Positions 9,692-19,692 of a stretch of DNA of 64,000 bases are shown here, piece after piece. A model generated the notes under the pieces. That model was not told the origin of the DNA and made no database searches. It was given only the letters and a program-made list of their open reading frames with translations. Origin of the DNA: an uncultured Clostridium sp. (GTDB lineage: Bacteria; Bacillota; Clostridia; Clostridiales; Clostridiaceae); the NCBI RefSeq assembly GCF_947072515.1, contig NZ_CAMTIG010000001.1, forward strand, positions 1 through 64,000. The letters are read 5' to 3'. The position numbers and the translations under genes were made by a program. How positions within the stretch are numbered: position 1 is the first letter of the stretch; the number at the start of each line of letters is the position of its first letter.

Positions 9692-12280
9692 TTATTTTAA
9701 GTTATACCATGTAAATCCAGTATTTGAATCAACTTCTAATGGAACTTTTAATTCTAAAACATTTTCCATTTCATCTTTTACTAATTCCTTAACAGCTTCT
9801 AATTCACTCTGTTTTACATTTAATATAAGTTCATCATGAACTTGTAATATAAGTTTACTTTCTAAACCTTTTTCTTTTAATTTATTTTCAACATTTATCA
9901 TAGCTAGTTTTATAATATCTGCTGCACTTCCCTGAATAGGTGCATTCATTGCAAGTCTTTCCCCTAATGCTTTTACTATTCTATTTGATGATTTTATTTC
10001 TGGAATAAATCTTTTTCTATTTAATATAGTTTTACATATACCTGTTGCTTTTGCTTCTTCTACAACATTTGTAAGATACCCTTTAATTTTAGGATATCTA
10101 TTAAAGTAGATCTCCATATAATCACTAGCTTCTTTTTTAGTTATTTTTAAATCTTGAGCAAGTGAAAAATCACTCATTCCATAAACTATTCCAAAGTTTA
10201 CTGCTTTTGCTCTTGATCTCATAAGACTTGTAACTTCATTAACACTAACGTTAAATACTTCTGCTGCTGTTTTTGTATGAATATCACTATGATGCTTAAA
10301 TGCATCTATCATATTCTCATCTTCACTTATATGTGCTAAAACTCTAAGCTCTATTTGTGAATAATCTAGTGATAATAATATATCTCCTTCTACCTCTGGA
10401 ATAAATACCTTTCTTACTTCTCTTCCCATATCATATCTTATAGGAATATTTTGCAGGTTTGGCTCAGTACTAGATAATCTACCTGTTGTTGTGACAGTTT
10501 GATTAAAATTAGTATGAATCTTCCCATCAGTATCTATTAAGTTCTTTAATCCCTCAACGTAAGTTGAGTATATTTTACTTATTTGTCTATAGTAAATTAT
10601 TTTTTCTATTATTGGATGATCATCTTTTAACTTATTTAAAACATCTACATTTGTTGAATATCCTGTTTTAGTCTTTTTAATTACTCTTAAATCAAGTTTT
10701 TCAAAAAGGATTACTCCTAATTGTTTTGGAGAGTTTATATTGAATTTTTCTTCAGAAAGCTCATATATTTCACTTTCTGTTCTATCTAATTCGCCTTTAA
10801 ATTTAACTTGTAATTCATTTAATACTTCTTTATCTATTCTAAAACCTTCATTTTCCATATTTGCTAAGACAAATATTAATGGATGTTCTATATTATAATA
10901 AAGTTCTTCCATATTATCTTTTATTATTTTTTCTTTTAAATTCTTTTCTATAGCTTCTAAATATATTGATCCATTTAAAAGTATTTCTTCAGGATTTTCT
11001 CCCTTTACTTCTTCAAATATCGTAAATGCTGCAACCTTATCTATTGCATAATCGCCTCTTGAAGAATCTATAATATATGCTCCTATAGCCGTATCGAAGT
11101 TAAATCCTTTAATTTCGATTCCTTTAATTTTAAGAATTTTCACTAATGCTTTTCCATCATGAATTATTTTTTCAATATTTTCATTTTCAAAAAATTCTTT
11201 TAAAGTTTCTATTCCAACTTCTTTTATATCTATTTTAGTAACTTTATTTTTATTACCAAAATAAATATTATTTAAAGTTCTCTCTGAGTTTAATGGAGTA
11301 TGATTTTCTGAATATGAAATAAAGAATTTTTCTTCACTATTTAAAAATTCCTTTATCTCTTTTTCCTCTAATAATTGAACTACCTCTATTTCCTTTTCTT
11401 TTACATCTTCTTCTCCTACTAACTTAGTTATAGTATTTCTATTCATTCCAAGTTTCAGTAGCAGCTCTTTTGCTAATGTTTTATTATTTTCTTTTTCTCC
11501 ACGAACTGCTTCCATTATCCCTGTAATAGGTACATTTACTTCTATAGTAGCTAGTCTTTTACTGAATATTGCTTGTTCTCTATTTTCAGATAAATTTTCT
11601 TTTAGTTTTTTTCCCGATATATTTTCAATATTTTCAAGGACATTTTCAACTGATCCATAATCTTTTATAAGCTTAAATGCAGTTTTTTCTCCTACTCCTG
11701 GGACTCCTGGTATATTATCACTCTTATCTCCCATAAGTCCTTTAACATCTATAAATTGAGTTGGTGTAACTCCAAATTCTTCTATAAAAGATTCTTCATT
11801 ATATATAGCTACCTCTGAAACTCCTTTCTTAGTTATAACAACATTTATGTTCTTATCCGCTAATTGTAGTGCATCCTTATCTCCTGTAACTATAAATACT
11901 TCTATATTATTTCTTGCAGCTTCCTTTGCAATAGTTCCAATTAAGTCATCTGCTTCAAATCCTTCAAGTTCATAAGAATCTATTCCCAAATATTCAAAAA
12001 GTTCCTTTATAATAGGAAATTGTTCATATAGCTCTGGCGCCATCTTTTTTCTTCCAGCCTTATAATCTTTATATTCTTTATGTCTAAATGTTGGAGCCTT
12101 CTTATCAAATGTTGCAATTATATAATTTGGCTTTATATCTTCTTTCATTTTAATTAACATATTTACAAAACCATATATAGCATTTGTATGTATTCCTTCG
12201 CTATTAGTTAAAGTTTGTGGAATTGCAAAAAATGCTCTATTCATAAGTGCGTTTGAATCTAAAATTAATAATCTTTCCAT
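9692..12280 (-). CDS. polA: DNA polymerase I
   Basis: 5' nuclease domain plus family-A polymerase motifs (LLSLDYSQIELRVLAHIS, RSRAKAVNFGIVYGMSDFSLA, LQVHDELIL). Confidence 0.98.
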   Translation of the reverse strand: MERLLILDSNALMNRAFFAIPQTLTNSEGIHTNAIYGFVNMLIKMKEDIKPNYIIATFDKKAPTFRHKEYKDYKAGRKKMAPELYEQFPIIKELFEYLGIDSYELEGFEADDLIGTIAKEAARNNIEVFIVTGDKDALQLADKNINVVITKKGVSEVAIYNEESFIEEFGVTPTQFIDVKGLMGDKSDNIPGVPGVGEKTAFKLIKDYGSVENVLENIENISGKKLKENLSENREQAIFSKRLATIEVNVPITGIMEAVRGEKENNKTLAKELLLKLGMNRNTITKLVGEEDVKEKEIEVVQLLEEKEIKEFLNSEEKFFISYSENHTPLNSERTLNNIYFGNKNKVTKIDIKEVGIETLKEFFENENIEKIIHDGKALVKILKIKGIEIKGFNFDTAIGAYIIDSSRGDYAIDKVAAFTIFEEVKGENPEEILLNGSIYLEAIEKNLKEKIIKDNMEELYYNIEHPLIFVLANMENEGFRIDKEVLNELQVKFKGELDRTESEIYELSEEKFNINSPKQLGVILFEKLDLRVIKKTKTGYSTNVDVLNKLKDDHPIIEKIIYYRQISKIYSTYVEGLKNLIDTDGKIHTNFNQTVTTTGRLSSTEPNLQNIPIRYDMGREVRKVFIPEVEGDILLSLDYSQIELRVLAHISEDENMIDAFKHHSDIHTKTAAEVFNVSVNEVTSLMRSRAKAVNFGIVYGMSDFSLAQDLKITKKEASDYMEIYFNRYPKIKGYLTNVVEEAKATGICKTILNRKRFIPEIKSSNRIVKALGERLAMNAPIQGSAADIIKLAMINVENKLKEKGLESKLILQVHDELILNVKQSELEAVKELVKDEMENVLELKVPLEVDSNTGFTWYNLK

Positions 12281-12362
12281 CTTATCCTCCAGTATTGTTT
12301 TCTCTTTTAATAATTATATCATTATATAACTAAATTTAGTAATTACCTTTTAGTAATTCTTC

Positions 12363-13280
12363 TTAGAATATAGTTAAATCTAACTCTCTAGATATATCTT
12401 TTAAAAGCTCTATACCTGCTATACTATTTCCCTTTTCATCTAATGCTGGTCCATATACTCCAATACCCATTCTTTTCGGTACTGCACCTAATATTCCTCC
12501 TCCAACACCACTTTTAGCTGGAATTCCTATTTTTACAGCAAATTCTCCTGAAGCATCATACATACCACAAGTTACCATTATAGTTTTAACAACTCTACAT
12601 ATATCCTTTTCTATAACTCTCTCCCCACTCCATGGTAATATTCCATCATTAGCAAGAACTGCTCCAAACCTTGCTAAATCTCTTGCTGTTGCTCGTATAG
12701 AACACTGTTTAAAATAAATATCTAGAACTTCCTCAATTTCACCATTTAAAATTCCATTTCCTTTCATAAAATATGCTAATGCTCTATTTCTATCCCCAGT
12801 TTCTTTTTCTGATATGTATACTTCTTCATCTATAGTTATGTTATTGTTATTTGTAACCTTTTTTATAAATTCTATTATTTTTCTAAATTTCTCTTCTTCA
12901 TCATTTCCAGTTATCAATGATGTTGTCATTATAGCTCCCGCATTAATCATTGGATTATAGGGTCTTTTAGTATCTTTAGTTTCTAAATTTACTATTGAAT
13001 TAAACCCTTCCCCTGTTGGTTCTACATTTACCTTCTCTAATACTTTCTTATATCCATTATCTTCAATTGCTAAAATCAAACTTACTACTTTTGAAATACT
13101 CTGTATAGTAAATAATTTATCGCATTCTCCTGCACAAAATTCTCTTCCATCTAATTTCATTATAGCAATCCCTAAATCTTTTTTATCTGCTTTTAAAAGA
13201 GCAGGTATATATGATGCTAAATTTCCTTTTTCACCATAAACTTTATTCTTTTCTATTAATTCTTTTAATAGTTTATTCAA
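12363..13280 (-). CDS. glsA: Glutaminase A
   Basis: MKLDGREFCAGECDKLFTIQSISKV, NPMINAGAI, AKSGVGGGILG. Confidence 0.95.
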   Translation of the reverse strand: MNKLLKELIEKNKVYGEKGNLASYIPALLKADKKDLGIAIMKLDGREFCAGECDKLFTIQSISKVVSLILAIEDNGYKKVLEKVNVEPTGEGFNSIVNLETKDTKRPYNPMINAGAIMTTSLITGNDEEEKFRKIIEFIKKVTNNNNITIDEEVYISEKETGDRNRALAYFMKGNGILNGEIEEVLDIYFKQCSIRATARDLARFGAVLANDGILPWSGERVIEKDICRVVKTIMVTCGMYDASGEFAVKIGIPAKSGVGGGILGAVPKRMGIGVYGPALDEKGNSIAGIELLKDISRELDLTIF

Positions 13281-13453
13281 ATTGTACCACCCCTAACCTT
13301 ATATTTTTAGCCTTATATTTTAGTAAATCTATTATATTACTTATTATCTATGCATACAATAAATATGTTTTCAATATATTAAAATTTTCCTACTCCTAGT
13401 CTATAGCTTATATGTTAAAATAGTAATAATAACTAAATTTGGAGGTACAATTT

Positions 13454-14692
13454 ATGATTAAAGATTTTAACTTAATGTTAGAAAAATATGCAGAGCTAAT
13501 TGTAAAAAAAGGACTTAATATTCAAAAAGATGGTCTTTTATTTATAAATTCACCAATTGAATGTGCAGAATTTTCTAGAATGATTTCAGAGAAAGCTTTT
13601 AAAATAGGAGCTAAAGATGTCTATATAAATTATGGAGATGAGAATTTTTCAAAAATCAAATTTGAAAATGCATCTATTGAAACATTACAAGAAGTTCCAA
13701 GCTTTGAAGTAGAAAAATATTTATATTATCAAAGAAAGGGAGCATCATTCCTTTCAATTTCAGCTAGCAATCCTGAACTTTTAAAAGATATTGATTCAAA
13801 AAAAGTTTCTGCTGCATCTGCAAGTAGAAGTATTGCTTTAAAAGAATATTACGAAAAAGTTATGAATAATGAAAATGCTTGGTGTGTAGTATCAATACCA
13901 TCAAAAGCATGGGCTAGAAAAGTTTTCTCAACTCTTTCAGAAGATGAAGCAGTTGATGCTTTATGGGAAACTATTTTTAAAATAGTTAGAGTAGATTTAG
14001 AAAACCCTGTTGATGCTTGGGCAAAACATTCAAACAGCTTAAAAGAAAACATCAAATTTTTCGAAAAATATAATTTTAAAACTTTAAAATATAAAAACTC
14101 TTTAGGAACTGATTTAGAAATCGAATTGCCTAAAGATCATATTTGGTGTGGTGGTTCTGATGTTACATCTTCTGGTGTTGAATTTATAGCAAATATCCCA
14201 ACAGAAGAAATCTTCACTTTACCACTAAAAACTGGTGTTAATGGAATAGTTTACTCAACTAAACCTTTAAACCACAATGGAACTTTAATTAATGAATTCT
14301 CTCTTACTTTTAAAGATGGTAGAATTGTTGATTTTACAGCAAAAGAAGGCTATGATGCATTAAAAGAACTTATCGAAACTGATGAAGGTTCACATTACTT
14401 AGGTGAAGTTGCATTAGTTCCATATGATTCACCAATTTCAAACTCAAATATTTTATTCTACAATACTTTATTTGATGAAAATGCTTCTTGTCATTTAGCT
14501 ATTGGAAGAGCTTATGGTAGTTGTATTAAAGGTGGAGAAACTATGTCTGATGAAGAACTTGAAGCAAACGGAGTTAATGATTCATTAAACCATGTTGACT
14601 TTATGGTAGGTTCTAAAGACTTAAATATAGTTGGATATACTTATGATGGTGTAGAAGTTCAAGTATTTAAAGATGGAAACTTTGCATTTTAA
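13454..14692 (+). CDS. Aminopeptidase, peptidase family M29 (AmpS/PepS type)
   Basis: ATG at 13454 with GGAGG at 13441 (the track start at 13439 is a TTG inside the RBS region); GTDLEIELPKDHIWCGGSDVTSSGVEFIANIPTEEIFTLPLKTGVNG. Confidence 0.93.
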   Translation: MIKDFNLMLEKYAELIVKKGLNIQKDGLLFINSPIECAEFSRMISEKAFKIGAKDVYINYGDENFSKIKFENASIETLQEVPSFEVEKYLYYQRKGASFLSISASNPELLKDIDSKKVSAASASRSIALKEYYEKVMNNENAWCVVSIPSKAWARKVFSTLSEDEAVDALWETIFKIVRVDLENPVDAWAKHSNSLKENIKFFEKYNFKTLKYKNSLGTDLEIELPKDHIWCGGSDVTSSGVEFIANIPTEEIFTLPLKTGVNGIVYSTKPLNHNGTLINEFSLTFKDGRIVDFTAKEGYDALKELIETDEGSHYLGEVALVPYDSPISNSNILFYNTLFDENASCHLAIGRAYGSCIKGGETMSDEELEANGVNDSLNHVDFMVGSKDLNIVGYTYDGVEVQVFKDGNFAF

Positions 14693-14720
14693 TAGTTAAT
14701 CTCTATACCTTTTCATATTA

Positions 14721-14756
14721 AAAAGATGATTTCTAAATTAATAGAAATCATCTTTT
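14721..14756. terminator. Bidirectional-type terminator hairpin
   Basis: AAAAGATGATTTCTA-aattaa-TAGAAATCATCTTTT. Confidence 0.8.
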
Positions 14757-14770
14757 ATTATTTAAATATT

Positions 14771-15322
14771 TTATTCTTCTGATTTATTTTCTTCATGAAC
14801 CTCTTCTATATTCACATCTTTAGCATCATCTATTTCTTCTGATTTTTCATCAATTAACTCTTCTTTATTTTTTGGTTGAGCCTTAGAAACCTTGTCTTTA
14901 TAATCCTCAATTTCCTTTTCTAATGAATCAATAAATACTCCAAATCTTCTTCTAACAGTACGTTTAAATAACACTGTTTGAATTATTGTATTCATAAATT
15001 GAAAAGCTCCTGGAGTATCTTGAATTTCTTCTGAGCTTAGTTTTGTTGAGGATTCATCTATTTTTTCTAATGTATATGTAGAAACATATACCATTTTATC
15101 TGTACTACTTGTTATTTGATATAACTCATTTTCTTTATAATCAGTTATCTCTATTCTCATAGTTGCAGTTTTAGCTGAATATGCACCAACCTTTTTTGTT
15201 ACACCACAACCTATAGGATTTTTTTCATTAAATTTCGGAAAATCCCTTTTTGCTGTTCGTATAAAAACTTTAAAAACCTCTTCTACTGGATAATCTATAA
15301 CTGTTGAATTCTTAAATCCCAC
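14771..15322 (-). CDS. DUF3284-like (SRPBCC-type) protein, PTS-associated
   Basis: STVIDYPVEEVFKVFIRTAKRDFPKFN...FQFMNTIIQTVLFKRTVRRRFGVFIDSLEKEI with a charged C-terminal tail; adjacent to EIIC. Confidence 0.6.
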   Translation of the reverse strand: MGFKNSTVIDYPVEEVFKVFIRTAKRDFPKFNEKNPIGCGVTKKVGAYSAKTATMRIEITDYKENELYQITSSTDKMVYVSTYTLEKIDESSTKLSSEEIQDTPGAFQFMNTIIQTVLFKRTVRRRFGVFIDSLEKEIEDYKDKVSKAQPKNKEELIDEKSEEIDDAKDVNIEEVHEENKSEE

Positions 15323-15464
15323 TTTTTTTTCCTCCCCATATAAACTTAATAAATATATTTTACCATAATAATGAATCTATTTCTTATAATTTTTCCTTTT
15401 TTCTCTAAACTCTCCTCATGTATTACTTCTTTAAATTTAATATATCATTAATCTACATATAAAA

Positions 15465-15487
15465 AGAGGATGCCTAAAGCACCCTCT
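15465..15487 (-). terminator. Terminator-like hairpin after EIIC
   Basis: AGAGGaTGC-ctaaa-GCAcCCTCT. Confidence 0.5.
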
Positions 15488-15507
15488 ATAAATTCTTTTT
15501 AATTTAA

Positions 15508-16860
15508 TTAGTCTTCAATACCCATTTTGTTTGCTGCAATTACGAATGGAGTCCAGATTAATACTGAAAGAAGTAATAATGCTGCTGCAAGTATACCTGC
15601 TCTTATATCTCCATTTGTTGCTAATACTGCATGGAACACTGGTGGTGTAACCCATGGAAGTGAAGCACTAATTTTAGATACCAATCCCGCTTCTGTTGCC
15701 AGATATGCTAACACTATACAAACTGATGGTGTTAATACGAATGGTATAAAGTAAATTGGATTTAATACTAATGGTAAACCGAATATAACTGGTTCATTAA
15801 TATTGAAGCATCCTGGAGCTATAGCTAATTTAGCAAGCTCTCTATTTTCTTGTCTCTTAGAGAAGATGAATATAGCAATTAATAATGCTAAAGTTCCTCC
15901 AGATCCTCCTGGCATAGCGTATACGTCAACAAAGTTTCTTGTTAAAGTATTTACTGCTTCTCCTCCAGCTGTTACTGCATCAATGTTTGCATTTAACGCT
16001 GGTGTATACATTGTATTTAAAGCTGGTTCTACCATGTTTAATCCATGTAATCCAAAGAACCATAATAATTGCGATAATAAAATTAAGAAAACATAAGTGA
16101 ATGGTGATTGTCCAAGTTGAACTAATGGATCTTGAATTGTTTTTTCTATAATTGCTTTAAAGTCCATACCTGCAAGGTTCATACTTAATGAGTGTACTAA
16201 ACCTGCTAAAGCGATTACAACTAATGCTGGTATAACAGCTGCAAATGCTTTTGATACTGCTGGTGGTACTTGTTCAGGCATTCTAATAACGATACCCTTT
16301 TTAGTAAGTTTAACAAAAATCCATCCACCAATTAATGCTACAAGCATAGCAGTAAACATAGCAGTTGAGTTAAACGAACCAACACTAATCATTCCCCATC
16401 TGTCAGACATTACTGCTTCTGCACCTTCTGGAGCAATATTAATTGCAACAGTATCTGGTACCATTGTTAGGAAAGCTCCTAAACAAACTAAAGCTGTTGC
16501 AAATGGATCAACCTCTTCTATTCTTCCATATGCATAAGCAATAGCTATAACTAAGAAAATAGAAGTTAATGCTATAGTACCCCACCACATATTTCCAAGT
16601 ATTGGTTGAATATACTTAGTTAAAAATGGTTGAATATTTTGTGCATATGCATCAATTTTGTTTAATTTTTCACCGAAAACCGATGTGTCTCTTACAAGTG
16701 CGTTTAAAACTAATGATCCCATAGCCCCAGCCATAGCAATCGGTAATGTTGATATAAATCCGTCTCTTAAAGCAGATAACTGCTTTTGTCTTCCTAGCTT
16801 TTCTGCAATTGGCATAAGAAATTTTTCTAAGCCTGCAGCTAGTTTGTCCATAAATTTCAT
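15508..16860 (-). CDS. PTS lactose/cellobiose-type EIIC permease
   Basis: MKFMDKLAAGLEKFLMPIAEKLGRQKQLSALRDGFISTLPIAMAGAMGSLV; NEPVIFGLPLVLNPIYFIPFVL; multiple TM. Confidence 0.93.
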   Translation of the reverse strand: MKFMDKLAAGLEKFLMPIAEKLGRQKQLSALRDGFISTLPIAMAGAMGSLVLNALVRDTSVFGEKLNKIDAYAQNIQPFLTKYIQPILGNMWWGTIALTSIFLVIAIAYAYGRIEEVDPFATALVCLGAFLTMVPDTVAINIAPEGAEAVMSDRWGMISVGSFNSTAMFTAMLVALIGGWIFVKLTKKGIVIRMPEQVPPAVSKAFAAVIPALVVIALAGLVHSLSMNLAGMDFKAIIEKTIQDPLVQLGQSPFTYVFLILLSQLLWFFGLHGLNMVEPALNTMYTPALNANIDAVTAGGEAVNTLTRNFVDVYAMPGGSGGTLALLIAIFIFSKRQENRELAKLAIAPGCFNINEPVIFGLPLVLNPIYFIPFVLTPSVCIVLAYLATEAGLVSKISASLPWVTPPVFHAVLATNGDIRAGILAAALLLLSVLIWTPFVIAANKMGIED

Positions 16861-16982
16861 TTTAGTTCCCCCTTATATATTTAATTTATATATGATATTT
16901 TTCATTTCTTTTCACACCCCTGATTAAAGAATGAAAAACAGACATACCAAATTTAAACTTTACCATAGTTATAATTCTTTTT

Positions 16983-17291
16983 TTAATTTATAAAATCTAA
17001 CTCTAGTAGCTTGCCACTTAAAAGATAAAACATTGCAAATAATTTTTTTATTCCTTTAAGCTTTATTCCACAAACTAATCTAACAGTTTGATTTTTCCTT
17101 ATATTTATGTTTAAATTATTGCTTTTAGCATTAATAACTTTTATATATATTTCATGATGTCCTTCTTCAAGTTTTAAAACTTTCCTTTTATCATCACTTA
17201 TAAAATTGACCTTATTCCCATCTACATAAATCCCATAATCTAAAAAGTTTAAGACATTTTCTCCTGGTCTTGATAAAATAACATCTCCCAT
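16983..17291 (-). CDS. Hypothetical protein, beta-rich, between EIIC and EIIB-like genes
   Basis: 102-aa ORF, start 3 nt from the upstream stop; GIYVDGNKVNFISDDKRKVLKLEEGHHEIYIKV. Confidence 0.65.
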   Translation of the reverse strand: MGDVILSRPGENVLNFLDYGIYVDGNKVNFISDDKRKVLKLEEGHHEIYIKVINAKSNNLNINIRKNQTVRLVCGIKLKGIKKLFAMFYLLSGKLLELDFIN

Positions 17292-17293
17292 GC

Positions 17294-17605
17294 TTATTTT
17301 AAATGTGGTTCTATTTGTGGCATTATTTTAGCCATATTTTTCAATCCAAAATCTACTGGTTTTAATGTTATATACGGTACTTTTATACTGTCTAATTCTT
17401 CTTTAATTTTTTTCTCTACTAACATTAATTCTGGCGCTATTATCACAACTGCAATATCTTTATTTGAAAGTACTTCTTCCATTTCTGTACCTAATGCAAA
17501 AATCCATTCTATTGGAATATTATTTTTTTCTGTATGAGCTACTGCAACTCTTTCAAAGGCCTTAGCTTGTCCTGTTCCTTTTGATAAAACCAATACTTTA
17601 TTCAT
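17294..17605 (-). CDS. PTS EIIB (cellobiose-type)-like protein lacking cysteine
   Basis: Fold-length match to ChbB-type IIB (MNKVLVLSKGTGQAKAFERVAVAHTEKNNIPIEW...DIAVVIIAPEL) but contains no Cys. Confidence 0.7.
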   Translation of the reverse strand: MNKVLVLSKGTGQAKAFERVAVAHTEKNNIPIEWIFALGTEMEEVLSNKDIAVVIIAPELMLVEKKIKEELDSIKVPYITLKPVDFGLKNMAKIMPQIEPHLK

Positions 17606-17926
17606 ACTTTCATCTCCTCTATTCTTCTTATTAAAATTATATTAACCTAAACTTAGTAATATGAATATTTTTTAATTTTTCTTAGACAAATGTATTATAT
17701 TTTCCTTTTATGTATATGTTGATTTAAAATAATATTCTATTTACTTTTAAGTCTTTTTTTGGTTACAGTTTGTTTACATTTTTATTTTATTATATTTTTA
17801 TCTCAATGTAAACATTTTTATTGAATTTTTTTGAATTTTTTTATTTTAATGTATTTTAACCCATTTTGCTCTACATAAACCACTTATATCTATTTAATGT
17901 TAAATATTTTCATCTCACAATAATAA

Positions 17927-17969
17927 AAATCCCTTTAACTTTCATTATTACTAATAGTTAAAGGGATTT
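17927..17969 (-). terminator. Terminator hairpin after icd
   Basis: AAATCCCTTTAACT / AGTTAAAGGGATTT. Confidence 0.75.
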
Positions 17970-17978
17970 TTTTATTTT

Positions 17979-19187
17979 TTAAATATTTTGTTTAAGTTCT
18001 TCTCTTATTTCTTTTATAAATTCTAAGCTATTTAATATTTGTGGATTTTCTATCACTGTTATAAAAGCCATGTCTTTAGTCATTTTTCCATCTTCTATGA
18101 CTTTTAATGAAGCTCTTTCTAAAGAATCAGAGAATTTAATTAACTCTTTTATATTATCTAATTCTCCTCTTTTCCTTAATGCTCCAGCCCAAGCAAATAT
18201 GGTTGCTATAGAATTAGTTGAAGTTTCTTCACCTTTTAAATGTCTATAATAATGTCTTTGAACTGTTCCATGTGCTGCTTCATACTCAAAGTTTCCTTCT
18301 GACGAAACCAATACCGATGTCATCATTGGAAGAGATCCAAAGGAAGCACCTATCATATCACTCATAACATCTCCATCATAATTTTTACAAGCCCAAATCA
18401 TCCCACCTTCTGATTTTATAATTCTAGCTACAGCATCATCTATTAATGTATAAAAATACTCTATTCCTTCTTCTTCAAATTTATTTTTATATTCTTTCAA
18501 ATAAATTTCTTCAAAAATATCTTTAAAGCTATGATCGTATTTTTTAGAAATAGTATCTTTAGCTGAAAACCATATGTCCTGTTTTTTTTCTAATGCATAA
18601 TTAAAACAACTCCTAGCAAAACTTTCTATAGAGTGATTTAAATTATGCATTCCTAAAACTATACCTTCTTTATCAAAGTTATGAATTAAGCTTCTAGTTT
18701 CCTCACCTTTTTCATTTGTGAAGACCAACTCACACTTACCTTTTTCTTCAACTTTCATTTCAACATCTTTATAAATATCTCCATAAGCATGTCTCGCTAT
18801 AGTAATTGGCTTACTCCAACTTCTAACATAAGGTTGTACATTACTAACTAAAATAGGTGCTCTAAATACAGTTCCATCTAAAATTGCACGAATAGTCCCA
18901 TTTGGACTTTTCCACATTTTTTTTAATTTATATTCTTCCACTCTTTGCGCATTAGGAGTTATTGTTGCACATTTTACTCCTACTCCATATTTTTTTATTG
19001 CTTCTGCTGCCTTTATAGTCACTTCATCTTCTGTATTATCTCTATTTTTTAGTCCTAAATCATAATACTCTGTTTTTAAATCCACAAATGGAATAATAAG
19101 TTCTTCCTTTATAGATTTCCATAAGACTCTAGTCATTTCATCTCCATCCATCTCAACTAATGGAGTATTCATTTTAATTTTACCCAT
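17979..19187 (-). CDS. icd: NADP-dependent isocitrate dehydrogenase, eukaryotic-type homodimeric subfamily
   Basis: MNTPLVEMDGDEMTRVLWKSIKEELI...GVGVKCATITPNAQRVEEYKLKKMWKSPNGTIRAILDGTVFRAPI. Confidence 0.95.
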   Translation of the reverse strand: MGKIKMNTPLVEMDGDEMTRVLWKSIKEELIIPFVDLKTEYYDLGLKNRDNTEDEVTIKAAEAIKKYGVGVKCATITPNAQRVEEYKLKKMWKSPNGTIRAILDGTVFRAPILVSNVQPYVRSWSKPITIARHAYGDIYKDVEMKVEEKGKCELVFTNEKGEETRSLIHNFDKEGIVLGMHNLNHSIESFARSCFNYALEKKQDIWFSAKDTISKKYDHSFKDIFEEIYLKEYKNKFEEEGIEYFYTLIDDAVARIIKSEGGMIWACKNYDGDVMSDMIGASFGSLPMMTSVLVSSEGNFEYEAAHGTVQRHYYRHLKGEETSTNSIATIFAWAGALRKRGELDNIKELIKFSDSLERASLKVIEDGKMTKDMAFITVIENPQILNSLEFIKEIREELKQNI

Positions 19188-19253
19188 ATAATAACCCTCT
19201 CTTTTTTTATTTAAGAATTATTATATGTTAATTTTTTCCTTTTTTCAATTTAA

Positions 19254-19688
19254 TTATTCTTCTATTTGTTCCACAACATCATTTTCTTTAATGTGTCCGC
19301 CTTTTATAACTTTTGAGAAAGTTCCATAAACTGGCATTATACATCTTCCAACTCTATAGAATATTTCACATTCACTATGACATTTTTTACCTATTTGTGT
19401 TATTTCTAATATAGCATCACCAATTTTAAGCTTTGTTCCTATTGGTAATTTATTTACTTCTATACCTTCTATTACAATATTTTCTCCAAAATCTCCAAAA
19501 ACTACATTTCCGCCTTCTTTATTGAAATCATCTATTTTACTTACTTCTAAAAGACTTACTTGTCTATGCCAATTTCCACCATGAGCATCACCTTCAAGCC
19601 CAAAATTTTCTATTAAATCAATTTCTGGTATTCTTTTCTTAACTGTTCCTTTTTTCTCGCTTTTACAAATTGCAACTATTCTTCCCAT
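19254..19688 (-). CDS. MOSC domain protein
   Basis: ATG at 19688 (GGAGG 8 nt upstream) preferred over the track start at 19709, which overlaps moaA; GDAHGGNWHRQVSLL, FGENIVIEGI, IGKKCHSECEIFYRVGRC. Confidence 0.9.
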   Translation of the reverse strand: MGRIVAICKSEKKGTVKKRIPEIDLIENFGLEGDAHGGNWHRQVSLLEVSKIDDFNKEGGNVVFGDFGENIVIEGIEVNKLPIGTKLKIGDAILEITQIGKKCHSECEIFYRVGRCIMPVYGTFSKVIKGGHIKENDVVEQIEE

Positions 19689-19692
19689 GATT

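Noticed and set aside
13211-13399. 62-aa + ORF between glsA and the M29 aminopeptidase
   Set aside because: Overlaps the glsA start antisense, no RBS, composition-driven.
17640-17900. Long AT-rich intergenic stretch with repeated tttttgaattttttt
   Set aside because: Low complexity; apart from the TGTTTACA inverted pair reported separately, nothing structured.
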